DNA of 64,000 nucleotides from Streptomyces sp. NBC_01232. Lineage in GTDB: Bacteria > Actinomycetota > Actinomycetes > Streptomycetales > Streptomycetaceae. The stretch spans positions 6,067,001-6,131,000 of the forward strand of contig NZ_CP108518.1 in assembly GCF_035989885.1 (NCBI RefSeq), written 5' to 3'. A model generated the notes under the pieces. It did no database searches. It was given only the letters and a program-made list of their open reading frames with translations, and had not been told where the DNA came from. Within the stretch, counting starts at the first letter, position 1. Every line of letters starts with the position of its first letter. The position numbers and the translations under genes are program-made. This document shows positions 35,441-46,574 of the stretch, piece after piece.

Positions 35441-36151
35441 ATGCCGTACGAAGCACCCACCCACACCGTCGAACGCTCCCTCCGTGCAACCACCGGCGCC
35501 AAGGTCATCGCCGGGGTCGACGAAGTCGGACGAGGGGCCTGGGCCGGACCCGTCACCGTGTGTGCGGCGATCACCGGCCTGCGCCGGCCGCCCGCCGGTC
35601 TCACCGACTCCAAACTGCTCACCCCCAAGCGACGTGACGCGCTCCTCGATGTCCTGGAGGACTGGGTCACCGCGTACGCACTCGGGCACTCCTCGCCCGA
35701 GGAGATCGACGAACTGGGGATGACGGCCGCCCTGCGACTGGCGGCGGAGCGCGCGCTCAACGCTCTGCCGGTGCGGCCGGACGCGGTGATACTCGACGGC
35801 AAGCACGACTATCTCGGCCCGCCCTGGCGGGTTCGTACGGTGATCAAGGGCGACCAGTCCTGTATCGCCGTCGCCGCGGCCTCGGTCATCGCCAAGGTCC
35901 GCCGCGACCGCATGATGGCCGAGCTGGGGGAACAGGGCGGTGGAATCGCGGACTTCGCTTTCGCGGCCAACGCCGGTTACCCCTCGCCCGTGCACCGGGC
36001 GGCACTGGAGGAGCTGGGGCCGACCCCCTATCACCGGCTCTCGTGGTCGTACCTCGACGCGCTGCCCCGGTGGCGCCACCTCAAGAAGGTGCGCCGCAGC
36101 GAGGAGTCGATGGAGCTGGAAAACGGAGGCCAACTCGGCTTCGATTTCTGA
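35441..36151 (+). CDS. rnhB: Ribonuclease HII
   Basis: 236-residue endonuclease that cleaves RNA of RNA-DNA hybrids and nicks at single ribonucleotides. The acidic metal site is visible in [15 protein letters not shown] (first Asp-Glu), in the LTDSKLL loop, in [10 protein letters not shown] and in the [21 protein letters not shown] helix. Length is normal with a short acidic tail ending GFDF. The start is supported by TAACCT 10 nt upstream. Confidence 0.95.
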   Translation: MPYEAPTHTVERSLRATTGAKVIAGVDEVGRGAWAGPVTVCAAITGLRRPPAGLTDSKLLTPKRRDALLDVLEDWVTAYALGHSSPEEIDELGMTAALRLAAERALNALPVRPDAVILDGKHDYLGPPWRVRTVIKGDQSCIAVAAASVIAKVRRDRMMAELGEQGGGIADFAFAANAGYPSPVHRAALEELGPTPYHRLSWSYLDALPRWRHLKKVRRSEESMELENGGQLGFDF

Positions 36152-36175
36152 TCGCACGCATGTGCCACCGACCGG

Positions 36176-36181
36176 TACGTT
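36176..36181 (+). promoter_or_regulatory. -10 element TACGTT, possible leaderless promoter
   Basis: TACGTT is followed by 8 nt and GTG 36190; there is no ribosome-binding site. Confidence 0.35.
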
Positions 36182-36189
36182 TCGTACCG

Positions 36190-36873
36190 GTGTTTGATAG
36201 ATATCAACTCACGCCTCTCACACCCGCCATCGAGGAGCCTCAGATTCACGAGAGTGCCCAGGGTCCCCGCGTCACGCCGGCCGCGAGCCGCACCGCGCAG
36301 ACCCCCCGCCCTGTACCTGGTCCGCGTCCCGCCGCCGTACCGCGGCCCGGCCGCCCCGGTCCCGCCCCCGCCGCGGCAAGCCGCGCGGGAGGTGCCCCCA
36401 GGCCCGCGCCGCGTGCGCCGCAGGCCACCCCCGGACCCGTTTCCGCAGCCCCTGCCCCCACCGCACCGTCCGTCTCCGCGGCGGTGCCGCAGATCCAGCT
36501 GATCCCGGCCTCCGCCGAGGGTGCGCTGGACGCGGCCGAAGAGGCCGTGGACCTGCTGCTCGACACCGGGCGCGCGCCCGGCGACATCCTGGTGCTCACC
36601 AGTGGCGACCCGCACCCGTGGGCCGCGCACGAGCTGTCCTTCGGCGAGGCCGCGTACTGGGCCCAGCACGACGCCGGGGACGACGTCTTCTACGCGGACG
36701 CGGCGCAGGCCCAGCGCGCCACCGGCCGTCCCGTCGTGGTCTTCGCGGTCAACGGCGGGGCGGTCGACTCCGTCGCGGGCGCCCTGCCGGTCGCTCTCAC
36801 CCGGGCGGGTGCGCTGCTGATCGTGTGCGGCGACCCGCAGCAGATCAACTCCGTGCTGGGTGCGGGCGTCTGA
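36190..36873 (+). CDS. Hypothetical protein with a C-terminal domain resembling the UvrD-type helicase tail
   Basis: 227 residues. After FDRYQLTPLTPAIEEPQIHE comes a Pro/Ala/Arg-rich disordered stretch (about residues 25-100). The conserved-looking C-terminal domain starts at IQLIPASAEGALDAAEEAVDLL. It contains GDILVLTSGDPHPW, RPVVVFAVNGG and LPVALTRAGALLIVCGD; the last resembles motif VI of superfamily 1 helicases (VALTRA). There is no Walker A, so it is not a helicase itself. I infer a degenerate helicase-derived module, moderately sure. Start GTG 36190 is based on a TACGTT box and a family-like N-terminus. Confidence 0.7.
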   Translation: MFDRYQLTPLTPAIEEPQIHESAQGPRVTPAASRTAQTPRPVPGPRPAAVPRPGRPGPAPAAASRAGGAPRPAPRAPQATPGPVSAAPAPTAPSVSAAVPQIQLIPASAEGALDAAEEAVDLLLDTGRAPGDILVLTSGDPHPWAAHELSFGEAAYWAQHDAGDDVFYADAAQAQRATGRPVVVFAVNGGAVDSVAGALPVALTRAGALLIVCGDPQQINSVLGAGV

Positions 36874-36971
36874 CGCCCTGTACCCCGGCACGGGCGAGGG
36901 GCGGGGCGGGCTTCGAGCCGGCCCCGCTGAAGCCCGCGCCGGGGCCCGAACCGGAGCTCGACGCCTGAGCC

Positions 36972-36999
36972 GCCGTACGCCCGCTCCCGGGTGTACGGC
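36972..36999. terminator. Hairpin terminator between convergent genes
   Basis: A 12-bp stem (36972-36983 with 36988-36999, one G-U pair) with a 4-nt loop. No gene is seen in 36874-37133. Confidence 0.65.
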
Positions 37000-37133
37000 T
37001 GTGAGGCATGCCCGCGGCGCCCCGCTCGAGGCCTCGTGCCGCGCCCTCTCGTACCGCGCCCTCTGCTACCGCGCGTGGTCCGGCGAGGAGTGGCCGTACG
37101 GCGGGCAGTCCCCCGAAGCCGGCCGTACGAGGC

Positions 37134-37763
37134 TCAGCGCGCGGCGGTCCGCCGCAGGGCCTCGACCGCGCCGCCCCCGGTGTGCAGGGCCAGCGGAGAG
37201 AACTCGGCCACCGTGTCGCCGAGGCGCTGCGGCCTCGATTCGGAGCTCGGCCGTCGGCCACCGCGGCCCTCGCCCAGCACCTGCCAGCCCTCACGGGTCA
37301 GCGTGATGTACGCGCCGCAGCGCAGGCCGTGCAGGGTGCAGGCGTCCCGCAGCCCCCACATCCACGCGCCGTCCTCCTCGGTCCACCGCTCGTCGCCCTC
37401 ACGGCAGTAGAGCAGCACCGCCGTCCGGACCGGGGTCCGTCGCCGCAGGTCGTGCGGCAGCACCCGGCGCAGCCGGGACAACAGGGCGTTGCGGTACTCC
37501 CAGCCGTCGGCCGAGGCCGACCGCTGCACGAAGGAGGCGCTCGCCACGAGCTGCTCCTCCGGGCCGAGGACGGCGATCACCGCGGTCGAGGGCACGGGGC
37601 TGTGCCGGGAGTGCAGCCCGCTGACGACCTCGCGCGGATTGCGCAGCAGCGGAATGCCCGCCGCTGTCCATTCCGCCGGTTCCAGCAGCCTGCCGTGCCG
37701 GCTGGTACCGCCGGTCGCTCTTGCAAGGGACGTGGTCGGGGGCGGCGCGAATCCGAAGGTCAC
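37134..37763 (-). CDS. Conserved hypothetical protein
   Basis: 209 residues beginning TFGFAPPPTTSLARATGG, with a body containing GIPLLRNPREVVSGLHSRHSP, AVLGPEEQLVASASF, a RTAVLLYCREGDERWTEED acidic segment and YITLTREGWQVLGEG. I recognise no named family; the mixed alpha/beta pattern and absence of a signal peptide or membrane segments suggest a cytoplasmic protein. GTG 37763 is chosen for a GGGAGG ribosome-binding sequence close upstream; spacing is short. The frame remains open for a further 65 codons upstream, which are Arg/Ser-rich and unconvincing. Confidence 0.7.
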   Translation of the reverse strand: MTFGFAPPPTTSLARATGGTSRHGRLLEPAEWTAAGIPLLRNPREVVSGLHSRHSPVPSTAVIAVLGPEEQLVASASFVQRSASADGWEYRNALLSRLRRVLPHDLRRRTPVRTAVLLYCREGDERWTEEDGAWMWGLRDACTLHGLRCGAYITLTREGWQVLGEGRGGRRPSSESRPQRLGDTVAEFSPLALHTGGGAVEALRRTAAR

Positions 37764-37978
37764 GGTCCTCCCTTCGGGTACACGCCCGCGGACGGGCACG
37801 GCTGGAGTCAGGGCGCGCCGCAGCGCGGCCCAGGAGGGTGCCGAGGAGCCGAGCGGGAGCACCCCAATTCTCGCGTGGCCACGGAGCGTGCGGCAACGAG
37901 CAATTGACGCCGTGGACCGGAATTGGCTGGTATGCCGTTCATATCCTTGCCCCGCCACGCCGAGGATGACGCATTCGG

Positions 37979-40138
<2,160 letters not shown>

Positions 40139-40187
40139 GCCCCCATGCAACCCGATGCCTCCGACATCGCGCCAATGCCGCTCCGGG

Positions 40188-40221
40188 CCTGTGGACAGCG
40201 GCGCCGGTAGTTATCCACAGG
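40188..40221. promoter_or_regulatory. Inverted pair of DnaA-box-like motifs
   Basis: TTATCCACA (40211-40219) is a perfect classical DnaA box. CCTGTGGA (40188-40195) and TCCACAGG (40214-40221) form 8-bp inverted arms 18 nt apart, so a second TGTCCACAG-type box faces it. They lie in the 120-nt gap between the divergent RecQ-fusion and DUF4192 genes. Confidence 0.55.
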
Positions 40222-40258
40222 GCTTTCGGGATCGGATCATGCGCGGGACCTTCGTGTC

Positions 40259-41524
40259 ATGACGAGCAACCACGAATCACGCACCCCGTCCGGCCGGCCC
40301 TCCATCAGCCCGGCCGGAGCAACCACCGGACCCCAGATCACCCTGCGCAGCCCGGCCGAACTGGCCGACGCGCTGCCCTACATGCTCGGCTTCCACCCGA
40401 CCGACTCCCTCGTGATGGTGGCCGTGCACGGCGAGGGCGGACGCTTCGGCGGCCGGCTCCGCGTCGGGATCCCGGCCACGTCCGCGGAATGGGAGGACAC
40501 CGCCCGACAGGTCGCCGAGTGCCTGATCCGGGGCAGTGAACGGCGCGGGAGCAAGCCCGACGGCATCGTCGTCTACCTCTGCCAGGAGCCGGGCGGGGAG
40601 GAAGGCGGCCGTCAGGTAATGAAGCGGCTTCGGCCGCTCGCCCAGGGGATCCGGCTGGCCTGCGGCGCACTGGACGTGCCCGTACTGGAGGCCCTGTGCC
40701 TGTCGGAGGGGCGGTTCTGGTCCTACGTCTGCCCCGACGAGCGGTGCTGCCCGGCCGAGGGCCGCCGGCTGGCCGCCGTCGGTACATCGGTGCTCGCCGC
40801 GACCGCCACCTTCGCAGGGCTCCAGGTCCGGGGCTCCCTGAAAGAGATCGAAGGCAGGCTGGCACCGCTGCACGGGGCCGTGGCCGACGAGGCGGAACGG
40901 GCCCTCGACCGGGCCGCCGCAGCCCTCATGCCGAGGATTCTCGACGGGGCCACCCGTGAGGAGGTCGGCGCCGAGACACTCGCCCTGGCCCGGACCCTGA
41001 TGCGGCGGATGACCCTGGCGCCGCCCGTCGAGGGCGGCCCCCACGCCGACGACTGGGATGACGCGCTGCTCGGCCACGACGAGGCCGCCTCGCTGATCCT
41101 CGGCCTCCAGGACCGCGAGATCCGGGACGTCGCCGCCGAGTGGATGGAGGACGAGGAGGCGGCCCCCGCCCTGCGGCTCTGGCGGGCCCTGGCCAGGCGC
41201 TGCGTCGGGGCCTACCGCGAGCACGCCGCGGCTCCGCTCACCCTCGCCGGATGGGTCTCCTGGTCCACCGGGGACGAGCCGACCGCCCGGATCGCCTTCG
41301 GGCTGGCCCTGCGGGCCGACGCCGAGTACCGCTTCGCCCAGCTGCTCCACCACGCCTGCAACGAGGGGATCGACCCCGAGGGGCTCCGGGAGTGTCTGCG
41401 GGAGGAGCGGCGCCGCCGGGAGCCCGGGCGGGGGCGGTCCTCGGCCGGTACGCGCCCTCCCGGCCGACGGGGCCGCACGGCCACCCGCCGCAGGTCCCGC
41501 CGCACCGCGGGGAGCGGACAGTGA
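40259..41524 (+). CDS. DUF4192 domain protein
   Basis: 421 residues. The N-terminus is typical of DUF4192: QITLRSPAELADALPYMLGFHPTDSLVMVAV, followed by a TARQVAECL helix and a GIVVYLCQEP segment. The middle has ACGALDVPVLEALCLSEGRFWSYVCPDERCCPAEGRRL. The C-terminal 50 residues are strongly basic Arg/Gly-rich (RRREPGRGRSS..), which could contact nucleic acid. The family is actinobacterial and of unknown function. It is divergent from the RecQ-fusion gene, which hints at a DNA-related role; this is context inference only. There is no clear ribosome-binding site before ATG 40259. Confidence 0.85.
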   Translation: MTSNHESRTPSGRPSISPAGATTGPQITLRSPAELADALPYMLGFHPTDSLVMVAVHGEGGRFGGRLRVGIPATSAEWEDTARQVAECLIRGSERRGSKPDGIVVYLCQEPGGEEGGRQVMKRLRPLAQGIRLACGALDVPVLEALCLSEGRFWSYVCPDERCCPAEGRRLAAVGTSVLAATATFAGLQVRGSLKEIEGRLAPLHGAVADEAERALDRAAAALMPRILDGATREEVGAETLALARTLMRRMTLAPPVEGGPHADDWDDALLGHDEAASLILGLQDREIRDVAAEWMEDEEAAPALRLWRALARRCVGAYREHAAAPLTLAGWVSWSTGDEPTARIAFGLALRADAEYRFAQLLHHACNEGIDPEGLRECLREERRRREPGRGRSSAGTRPPGRRGRTATRRRSRRTAGSGQ

Positions 41525-41733
41525 ACGCGCACGGGTTGTCGCACAGGCGTCCGGGACGGCTGCTCCGGTGCACCCGGGCCCTGCTCCGACTGCGTGGGCC
41601 GCGGGCCCGGCACGGCCCGCCGGGGGCCGGGCCCGTGACCCGGGCGGGGGTGGGGGCGTTCAGCTGGGGGGTGGTGGGGCCCCGGCCGCGCCGCCGCCCT
41701 GTTGAACCGACCGGAGCGCAGACAAGGCGACAC

Positions 41734-43722
41734 ATGTCTCACCTCGCACCTCCCCGCCCAGCCGGCGCGCCCGCGGCCCGCCGGTCCGAACTGCCGCCCG
41801 TGCACGGCGCCGTCATCTGCGTCGCCGCGCCCTGTCTGGTCATTTCCCCGGAGCACGGCCAGCTGACCGGGCAGGGAATCGACGGGATCTACCGATCCGG
41901 GCGCCGGCTGCTCTCCCGGTGCGTATTGCGCGTCGGCGGCCGGGATCCGGTCGCCGTGCAGGGGCGCAGCCTCGGCGCGGACCGGGCCGCATTCACCGCG
42001 ACCGTGCGCACGGGGGCCGAGCCCGGTCCCGACCCCGACATCGGTGTGGAACGGGTCCGGCACGCGGACGGCACCGAGCGGATCACCCTGCGCAGCTTCG
42101 CGGCCCGGCCGGTACGCCTGCCCGTGGAGGTGCTCCTCGGCACCGACCTGGCGGAGCTGGCCGCCGTGGCCGCCGGCCGGGCCGGGCCGGAGCTGCCCGC
42201 CGGGGTGCACGCGGCCGGATTGCGCTGGAGCACCGGCGAGGCGCAGGCCGTGACCGCCGCCGAGCCGCCGCCGGACGACGCGCTGGCCTCGGCCGGGCTG
42301 CTGCGCTGGCAGCTGGAACTGGCCCCCGGCGAATCCCGCACCATCGAGCTGCGGACCACGCAGCACCGGGTGGAACGGCCCCCCGTGGGGCAGGTGGCGA
42401 ACCCGCTGGCCGACGCACGGGCCGAGGGGGACGACCCGAGGGCCGAGGCATGGCTGCGGTCCAGCGTCGAGGACCTGGGCGCCCTGCTCCTGAGGGACCC
42501 CGAGGAGCCCGGCGACGCCTTCGCCGCGGCGGGAGCGCCGTGGCGGCTGGGACTGGCCCCGGCCGAATCGCTCTGGGCCGCCCGCATGGCACTGCCGCTC
42601 GGGACCGGTCTCGCCGCGGCCACCCTGCGCATCCTCGCCCGGACCCAGACCGAGGAGCGGGGGCCGGACCTCGGGAAGATCCCGGGCCCGCTGCGCGGAG
42701 CGGGCGCGCAGCTTCCACCGGGGTGCACCGCCACCGAGGCGACCCTGGCCTTTCCCGCAGTGCTGGCCGAGGCCCGGCTCTGGGGCCTGCCGGAAGAGGA
42801 TGTGGCCCGACTGCTCCCGGCCGCCGAAAGGTGCCTCGACTGGCTGCGGGGCGCGCTGGGGGAGGACGGGTTCCTGGCCGACCCCGACCCCGGCCCGCGG
42901 CGCTGTGAGACCCAGGCCCACGCCCACCGGGCCGCCGAGCTCGGCGCCGACCTGCTCGCCGCCTGCGGGCGGCCCGGCGCCGCGGAGTGGCGGGACCGCG
43001 CGGCCGCGCTGCGTGAGCGGTTCCGGGCCGCGTTCTGGATCGACGGTCCGGACGGCGGGCGGCCCGCTTCGGCCCTGCATCCCGACGGACGGCCGCTGCC
43101 ACGGCTGACGGGGGCCGCCGCGCACCTGCTGGACACCGGACTGCTCACTGGCGGCCGGATCGCCCCGGGGCTCCTGGACCGGACCCGCGCCGAGCAGCTG
43201 GCCCGGCTGCTCGGAGCTCCCGCGATGGATTCGGGATGGGGGCTGCGGAGCATGGCGGTCAAGGAGCCGGGGCACAACCCGTTCGGCCACCGCTCCGGGG
43301 CGGTGCGGGCGTACGAGAGCGCGGTGGCCGTGGCGGGCCTGGCCCAGTCGGGCTTCGAGAAGGAGGCCGCGGGCCTGCTCAGGGGCCTGCTGGACGCGGC
43401 GGAGGCCTTCGGGTACCGGCTGCCGGAGATGTTCGCGGCCGAGCAGCGCACGGCGGGCAGTGCCCCCGTCCCGCACCCGGCGGCCTGCCGCCCGGCCGCC
43501 GTGGCCGCGGCGGCCGGGGTCCAGGCGCTGACCGCCCTCGCCGGGATCCGCCCCGACGCCCCCGCGGGCACGGTCGCCCTCGTCCCTCTCCCCGGCGCGC
43601 CCCTGGGCGCGCTCAGACTCTCGGGCCTGCGTGTGGCGGGGGAGCCCTTCACCGTCAGGATCAGCCGGCTCGGCCTGGGCATGGTGGAGGAGGCGGCCGA
43701 TGGGCTCCAACTGGGACGCTGA
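41734..43722 (+). CDS. Glycogen debranching N-terminal domain protein (amylo-alpha-1,6-glucosidase-like)
   Basis: 662 residues. The N-terminal beta domain (GAVICVAAPCLVISPEHGQLTGQGIDGIYRSGRRLL) matches the glycogen-debranching N-terminal family, followed by an (alpha/alpha)6-barrel with DSGWGLRSMAVKEPGHNPFGHRSGAVRAYES and GYRLPEMFAAE. Related proteins cleave alpha-1,6 branches or act on trehalose/glycogen-type glucans; the specific activity here is unproven. An AAGG sequence lies 6 nt before ATG 41734. The 209-nt gap before it (41525-41733) is very GC-rich and shows no gene. Confidence 0.82.
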   Translation: MSHLAPPRPAGAPAARRSELPPVHGAVICVAAPCLVISPEHGQLTGQGIDGIYRSGRRLLSRCVLRVGGRDPVAVQGRSLGADRAAFTATVRTGAEPGPDPDIGVERVRHADGTERITLRSFAARPVRLPVEVLLGTDLAELAAVAAGRAGPELPAGVHAAGLRWSTGEAQAVTAAEPPPDDALASAGLLRWQLELAPGESRTIELRTTQHRVERPPVGQVANPLADARAEGDDPRAEAWLRSSVEDLGALLLRDPEEPGDAFAAAGAPWRLGLAPAESLWAARMALPLGTGLAAATLRILARTQTEERGPDLGKIPGPLRGAGAQLPPGCTATEATLAFPAVLAEARLWGLPEEDVARLLPAAERCLDWLRGALGEDGFLADPDPGPRRCETQAHAHRAAELGADLLAACGRPGAAEWRDRAAALRERFRAAFWIDGPDGGRPASALHPDGRPLPRLTGAAAHLLDTGLLTGGRIAPGLLDRTRAEQLARLLGAPAMDSGWGLRSMAVKEPGHNPFGHRSGAVRAYESAVAVAGLAQSGFEKEAAGLLRGLLDAAEAFGYRLPEMFAAEQRTAGSAPVPHPAACRPAAVAAAAGVQALTALAGIRPDAPAGTVALVPLPGAPLGALRLSGLRVAGEPFTVRISRLGLGMVEEAADGLQLGR

Positions 43723-43814
43723 GCCCCCGCGCCCCGCTCGGGCCGGACCGGCTGCCCGACCAGAGGCCCCCAGCCTTCGGGGGAGTGTCTTCAAGGTCAC
43801 CAAAGCGCTGTTTA

Positions 43815-43829
43815 TCGTCAGGCAGACGA
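43815..43829. promoter_or_regulatory. Candidate operator of the Nudix regulator gene
   Basis: Inverted repeat TCGTC-N5-GACGA ending 1 nt before the TATGAT -10 box, in the spacer region of the promoter. An autoregulatory site is possible. Confidence 0.35.
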
Positions 43830-43830
43830 C

Positions 43831-43836
43831 TATGAT
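43831..43836 (+). promoter_or_regulatory. -10 element TATGAT, leaderless promoter
   Basis: TATGAT is followed by 6 nt and ATG 43843. Confidence 0.55.
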
Positions 43837-43842
43837 CGCGGC

Positions 43843-44589
43843 ATGTCGCCCTACGACCCGTCGGCCTACCCGCCCTTTGCCGTCACCGTCGACCTGGTCG
43901 TGCTCACCGTGCGGCGCCACGCGCTCTGCGCGCTGGTCGTCCGGAGAGGTGAGCCGCCGTTCCAGGGGAGCTGGGCGCTGCCCGGAGGATTCGTCCGCGG
44001 GGACGAGGACCTGGCGGGCGCCGCCGCCAGGGAGCTCTCCGAGGAGACCGGCCTGTGCGCGCACGATCCCGCCCTGCCCGGTGCGGGCAACGGTGCGCAC
44101 CTCGAGCAGCTGGCCACCTACGGCGATCCGAAGCGCGATCCGCGGATGCGCGTCGTCAGCGTGGCGCACCTGGTGCTGGCTCCGGACCTGCCTGCGCCCC
44201 GGGCCGGAGGCGACGCCAACAGCGCGCGCTGGGCCCCCGTCGACGAGGTGCTGGCCGACACCGGCGAGGGCACCACGGGACTGGCCTTCGACCACGCCCG
44301 GATCCTCGCCGACGGTGTGGAGCGGGCCCGCTCGAAGATCGAGTACTCCTCGCTGGCCACCGCCTTCTGCCCGCCGGAGTTCACCGTCGGCGAGCTGCGC
44401 CGGGTCTACGAGGCGGTGTGGGGCGTATCCCTCGATCCGCGCAACTTCCACCGCAAGGTCACCGGCACCCCCGGATTCCTGGTGCCGGCCGGAGGGACGA
44501 CTACCCGTCAGGGCGGGCGTCCGGCCCAGCTGTTCCGCGCGGGCGGGGCCACCCTGCTCAACCCGCCGATGCTGCGTCCCGAAGTCTGA
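43843..44589 (+). CDS. NrtR-like Nudix domain transcriptional regulator
   Basis: 248 residues. A full Nudix box spans 49-71 (GFVRGDEDLAGAAARELSEE then TGL). After residue 150, the segment ARSKIEYSSLATAFCPPEFTVGELRRVYEAVWG and FHRKVTGTPGFLV is the winged-helix DNA-binding domain seen in NrtR-type regulators. NrtR proteins use the Nudix domain to sense ADP-ribose or related nucleotides and control NAD or sugar genes. No NAD genes lie beside this one, so its targets are unknown. The leaderless-type start follows a TATGAT box, which sits next to a small palindrome. Confidence 0.82.
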   Translation: MSPYDPSAYPPFAVTVDLVVLTVRRHALCALVVRRGEPPFQGSWALPGGFVRGDEDLAGAAARELSEETGLCAHDPALPGAGNGAHLEQLATYGDPKRDPRMRVVSVAHLVLAPDLPAPRAGGDANSARWAPVDEVLADTGEGTTGLAFDHARILADGVERARSKIEYSSLATAFCPPEFTVGELRRVYEAVWGVSLDPRNFHRKVTGTPGFLVPAGGTTTRQGGRPAQLFRAGGATLLNPPMLRPEV

Positions 44590-44733
44590 CGCCACACCGT
44601 ACGCATCGCGGCCGCCGGCGTCGGGATCACCGGCCGCAGGAGCGGGCCCGGGGCCGCCGCCCGTTCGGGGCCCGGCAGCTGCAGGATCGGCATTCGATCG
44701 GACCGGTTGCGCCGAAAATCGGACATATCGCGT

Positions 44734-44739
44734 TATCTT
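44734..44739 (+). promoter_or_regulatory. Candidate -10 TATCTT of the fused ABC transporter gene
   Basis: TATCTT lies about 55 nt before ATG 44793 in an unusually AT-rich stretch. A CCGA-AAA-TCGG inverted repeat at 44712-44722 is near the expected -35 position. Confidence 0.35.
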
Positions 44740-44792
44740 GCTTGCGGTACCCACCCTGCCGCTGAGCGGTCTCACCCCCCGCGAGAGAAGCG

Positions 44793-46574
44793 ATGCTCCA
44801 GGCCATCGGACTCACCAGCAAGCCCCGTCCCGACGCCCAGCCCCTCGTGGACGACCTCACCTTCGAGGCCCGCCCGGGGCATGTGACCGCCCTGCTCGGT
44901 GAGCCGGGATCGGGCAAGACCACCGCACTGCGGCTCATGCTCGAACTCGAACCGGGCCGCGGCGTCACCTACTTCCGCGGCCGCGCGCTGCACCGGATCC
45001 CGCACCCCGGCCGTGAGGTCGGCGTGCTCCTCGGCGACGTCCCCGGCAACCCCGCGCGGACCGTCCGCAACCAGCTGCGGATGCTCTGCGCCGCCGCCGG
45101 GGTGCCGGCCTCCCGGGCCGACACCATGCTGGAGGTCGTCGGCATCGCGGGGCTGCGGGACCAGCGGCTCGGCTCGTTGTCGCTCGGCATGGAGCGCCGG
45201 GTCGCACTGGCCTCGGCACTGCTCGCCGATCCGTGCACCCTGCTGCTCGACGAGCCCGGCGCCGGACTCTCCCCCCGCGAACGCGGCTGGCTGCACGGGC
45301 TGCTGCGCGGCCACGCCTCCCTCGGCGGAGCGGTGCTCTTCACCACCGATGACGCCAAGGAGGCCGCCCGCAGCGCCGACCGCGTCGTCAGCATCGAGGC
45401 CGGCCGGCTCGTCGCCGACCAGGACGCGGCCGAGTTCGCCCGGACCAGGCTGCGGCCGCGGGTCGCCGTGCGCACCCCGCACGCGGCCCGGCTGGCCGAC
45501 GTGCTGGGCCGGGAGGCCCGCGCCGCCCGGCGCGCGGTGGAGATCGTCGCGGAGAGCGGCAGCCGGCTGTCGGTGTACGGCAGCAACTGCGCCGAGGTCG
45601 GCGAAGCGGCGTTCCGGCACGGCGTGCTGGTCCACCAGCTCGCCGACGAGACCGGTGACGCCGGTGCGCCCACGGCGCCGGTTCCGGCCGCCCGCACTGA
45701 GACGGGATCCGGGCCGGAGCCCGGCGCACCACCCACCGCGGCTCCAGGTGAACATCCCCGGCAGATCCGATCCGGGCGCCCGGCCTCGACCGTGCGCCGT
45801 GTGGGCGGCCCCCTGAGGCCGCTGCGCTACGAACTGCTCCGGGTCTTCGGGACCACCACCCCTGTCCTCACCGCCGCCCTCGTCGTCGCCTTCTCCGTCC
45901 TCACCGCCCTGGTGCTGGCCCGGACCGGGCAGACCCCGCAGAACCGGCTGCTGGCTGCCTGGCCCGAGCTGCTGCCGCTGCCGCCCGCAGCCCTGGGCGC
46001 GGGGCTGCTCGGCGCGCTGGCCTTCGGCGAGGAGTACCGCTACCCCGCGCTCGCCGCCGACCGCGGCACCGTGCCCCGTCGGATGGGGCTGCTCGCCGCC
46101 AAACTGGGCGTCTGCGCCGCCCTCGCCCTGCTGCTGGGGGCCCTGACGGTGACCGCCGACGCCGCCGCCCTCGCGCTGGTCTTCGACAGCGGCCCGCTGC
46201 GCACACCGGTTGAGTGGCTTTCCCCTGCGGCGAGTTGGGCCGGGCTGCTCGTCGGGTGCGCCTGGGCCGGCGTACTGGCCTCCGGTGTCTTCCGGTCCGC
46301 CACCGCAGGACTGGCGGCGGTGCTCGCCGTACCGGTGATGGTGGTTCCTCTGGTTCGCAAGGCTCTGGAGGGCTCGTCCGCGTACCCGTCGACCGGGCTC
46401 GCGCACCGCTTGCGCGGCCTGACCTGGGGTCAGTGGCCTCCGGAGGTCGACCGGCTGCTCGCGGGGGCCCTCCGGGTGATGACCCAACCCGTCGGGACCG
46501 CGCTGGTGTTGTCGCTGATGGTCCTGTTGTGCGCCTATGGGTTCACCGGACTGCGCAGCCGGGTCCGTTGGTGA
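44793..46574 (+). CDS. ABC transporter with fused ATPase and membrane domains
   Basis: 593 residues. N-terminal ATPase: Walker A GEPGSGKT (36-43), signature LSLGMERR in place of the usual LSGGQ, Walker B CTLLLDEPGAGLS, and a switch-like TTDDAKEA where His is normal. A Pro/Ala linker (about 285-335) leads to a membrane domain of about six hydrophobic segments. This is an ABC-2-like ATPase joined to its permease, similar to exporters or bacitracin/daunorubicin-type systems; the substrate is unknown. GAGAGAAG precedes ATG 44793. The atypical signature and switch residues may reduce ATPase activity. Confidence 0.82.
   Translation: MLQAIGLTSKPRPDAQPLVDDLTFEARPGHVTALLGEPGSGKTTALRLMLELEPGRGVTYFRGRALHRIPHPGREVGVLLGDVPGNPARTVRNQLRMLCAAAGVPASRADTMLEVVGIAGLRDQRLGSLSLGMERRVALASALLADPCTLLLDEPGAGLSPRERGWLHGLLRGHASLGGAVLFTTDDAKEAARSADRVVSIEAGRLVADQDAAEFARTRLRPRVAVRTPHAARLADVLGREARAARRAVEIVAESGSRLSVYGSNCAEVGEAAFRHGVLVHQLADETGDAGAPTAPVPAARTETGSGPEPGAPPTAAPGEHPRQIRSGRPASTVRRVGGPLRPLRYELLRVFGTTTPVLTAALVVAFSVLTALVLARTGQTPQNRLLAAWPELLPLPPAALGAGLLGALAFGEEYRYPALAADRGTVPRRMGLLAAKLGVCAALALLLGALTVTADAAALALVFDSGPLRTPVEWLSPAASWAGLLVGCAWAGVLASGVFRSATAGLAAVLAVPVMVVPLVRKALEGSSAYPSTGLAHRLRGLTWGQWPPEVDRLLAGALRVMTQPVGTALVLSLMVLLCAYGFTGLRSRVRW

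Noticed and set aside
37764..37958. N-terminal extension of the 37134-37763 gene
   Set aside because: The extra 65 residues are Arg/Ser-rich without conserved pattern, while GTG 37763 has an adjacent GGGAGG.
40139..40150. TTG start four codons upstream for the RecQ fusion
   Set aside because: TTG is rare, the added residues are not conserved in nature, and ATG 40138 gives the family-like MNADLR start.
41212..44775. 1,187-codon open frame on the minus strand
   Set aside because: It is antisense to the debranching-like and Nudix genes, has no recognisable domain and a composition typical of GC-rich shadow frames.
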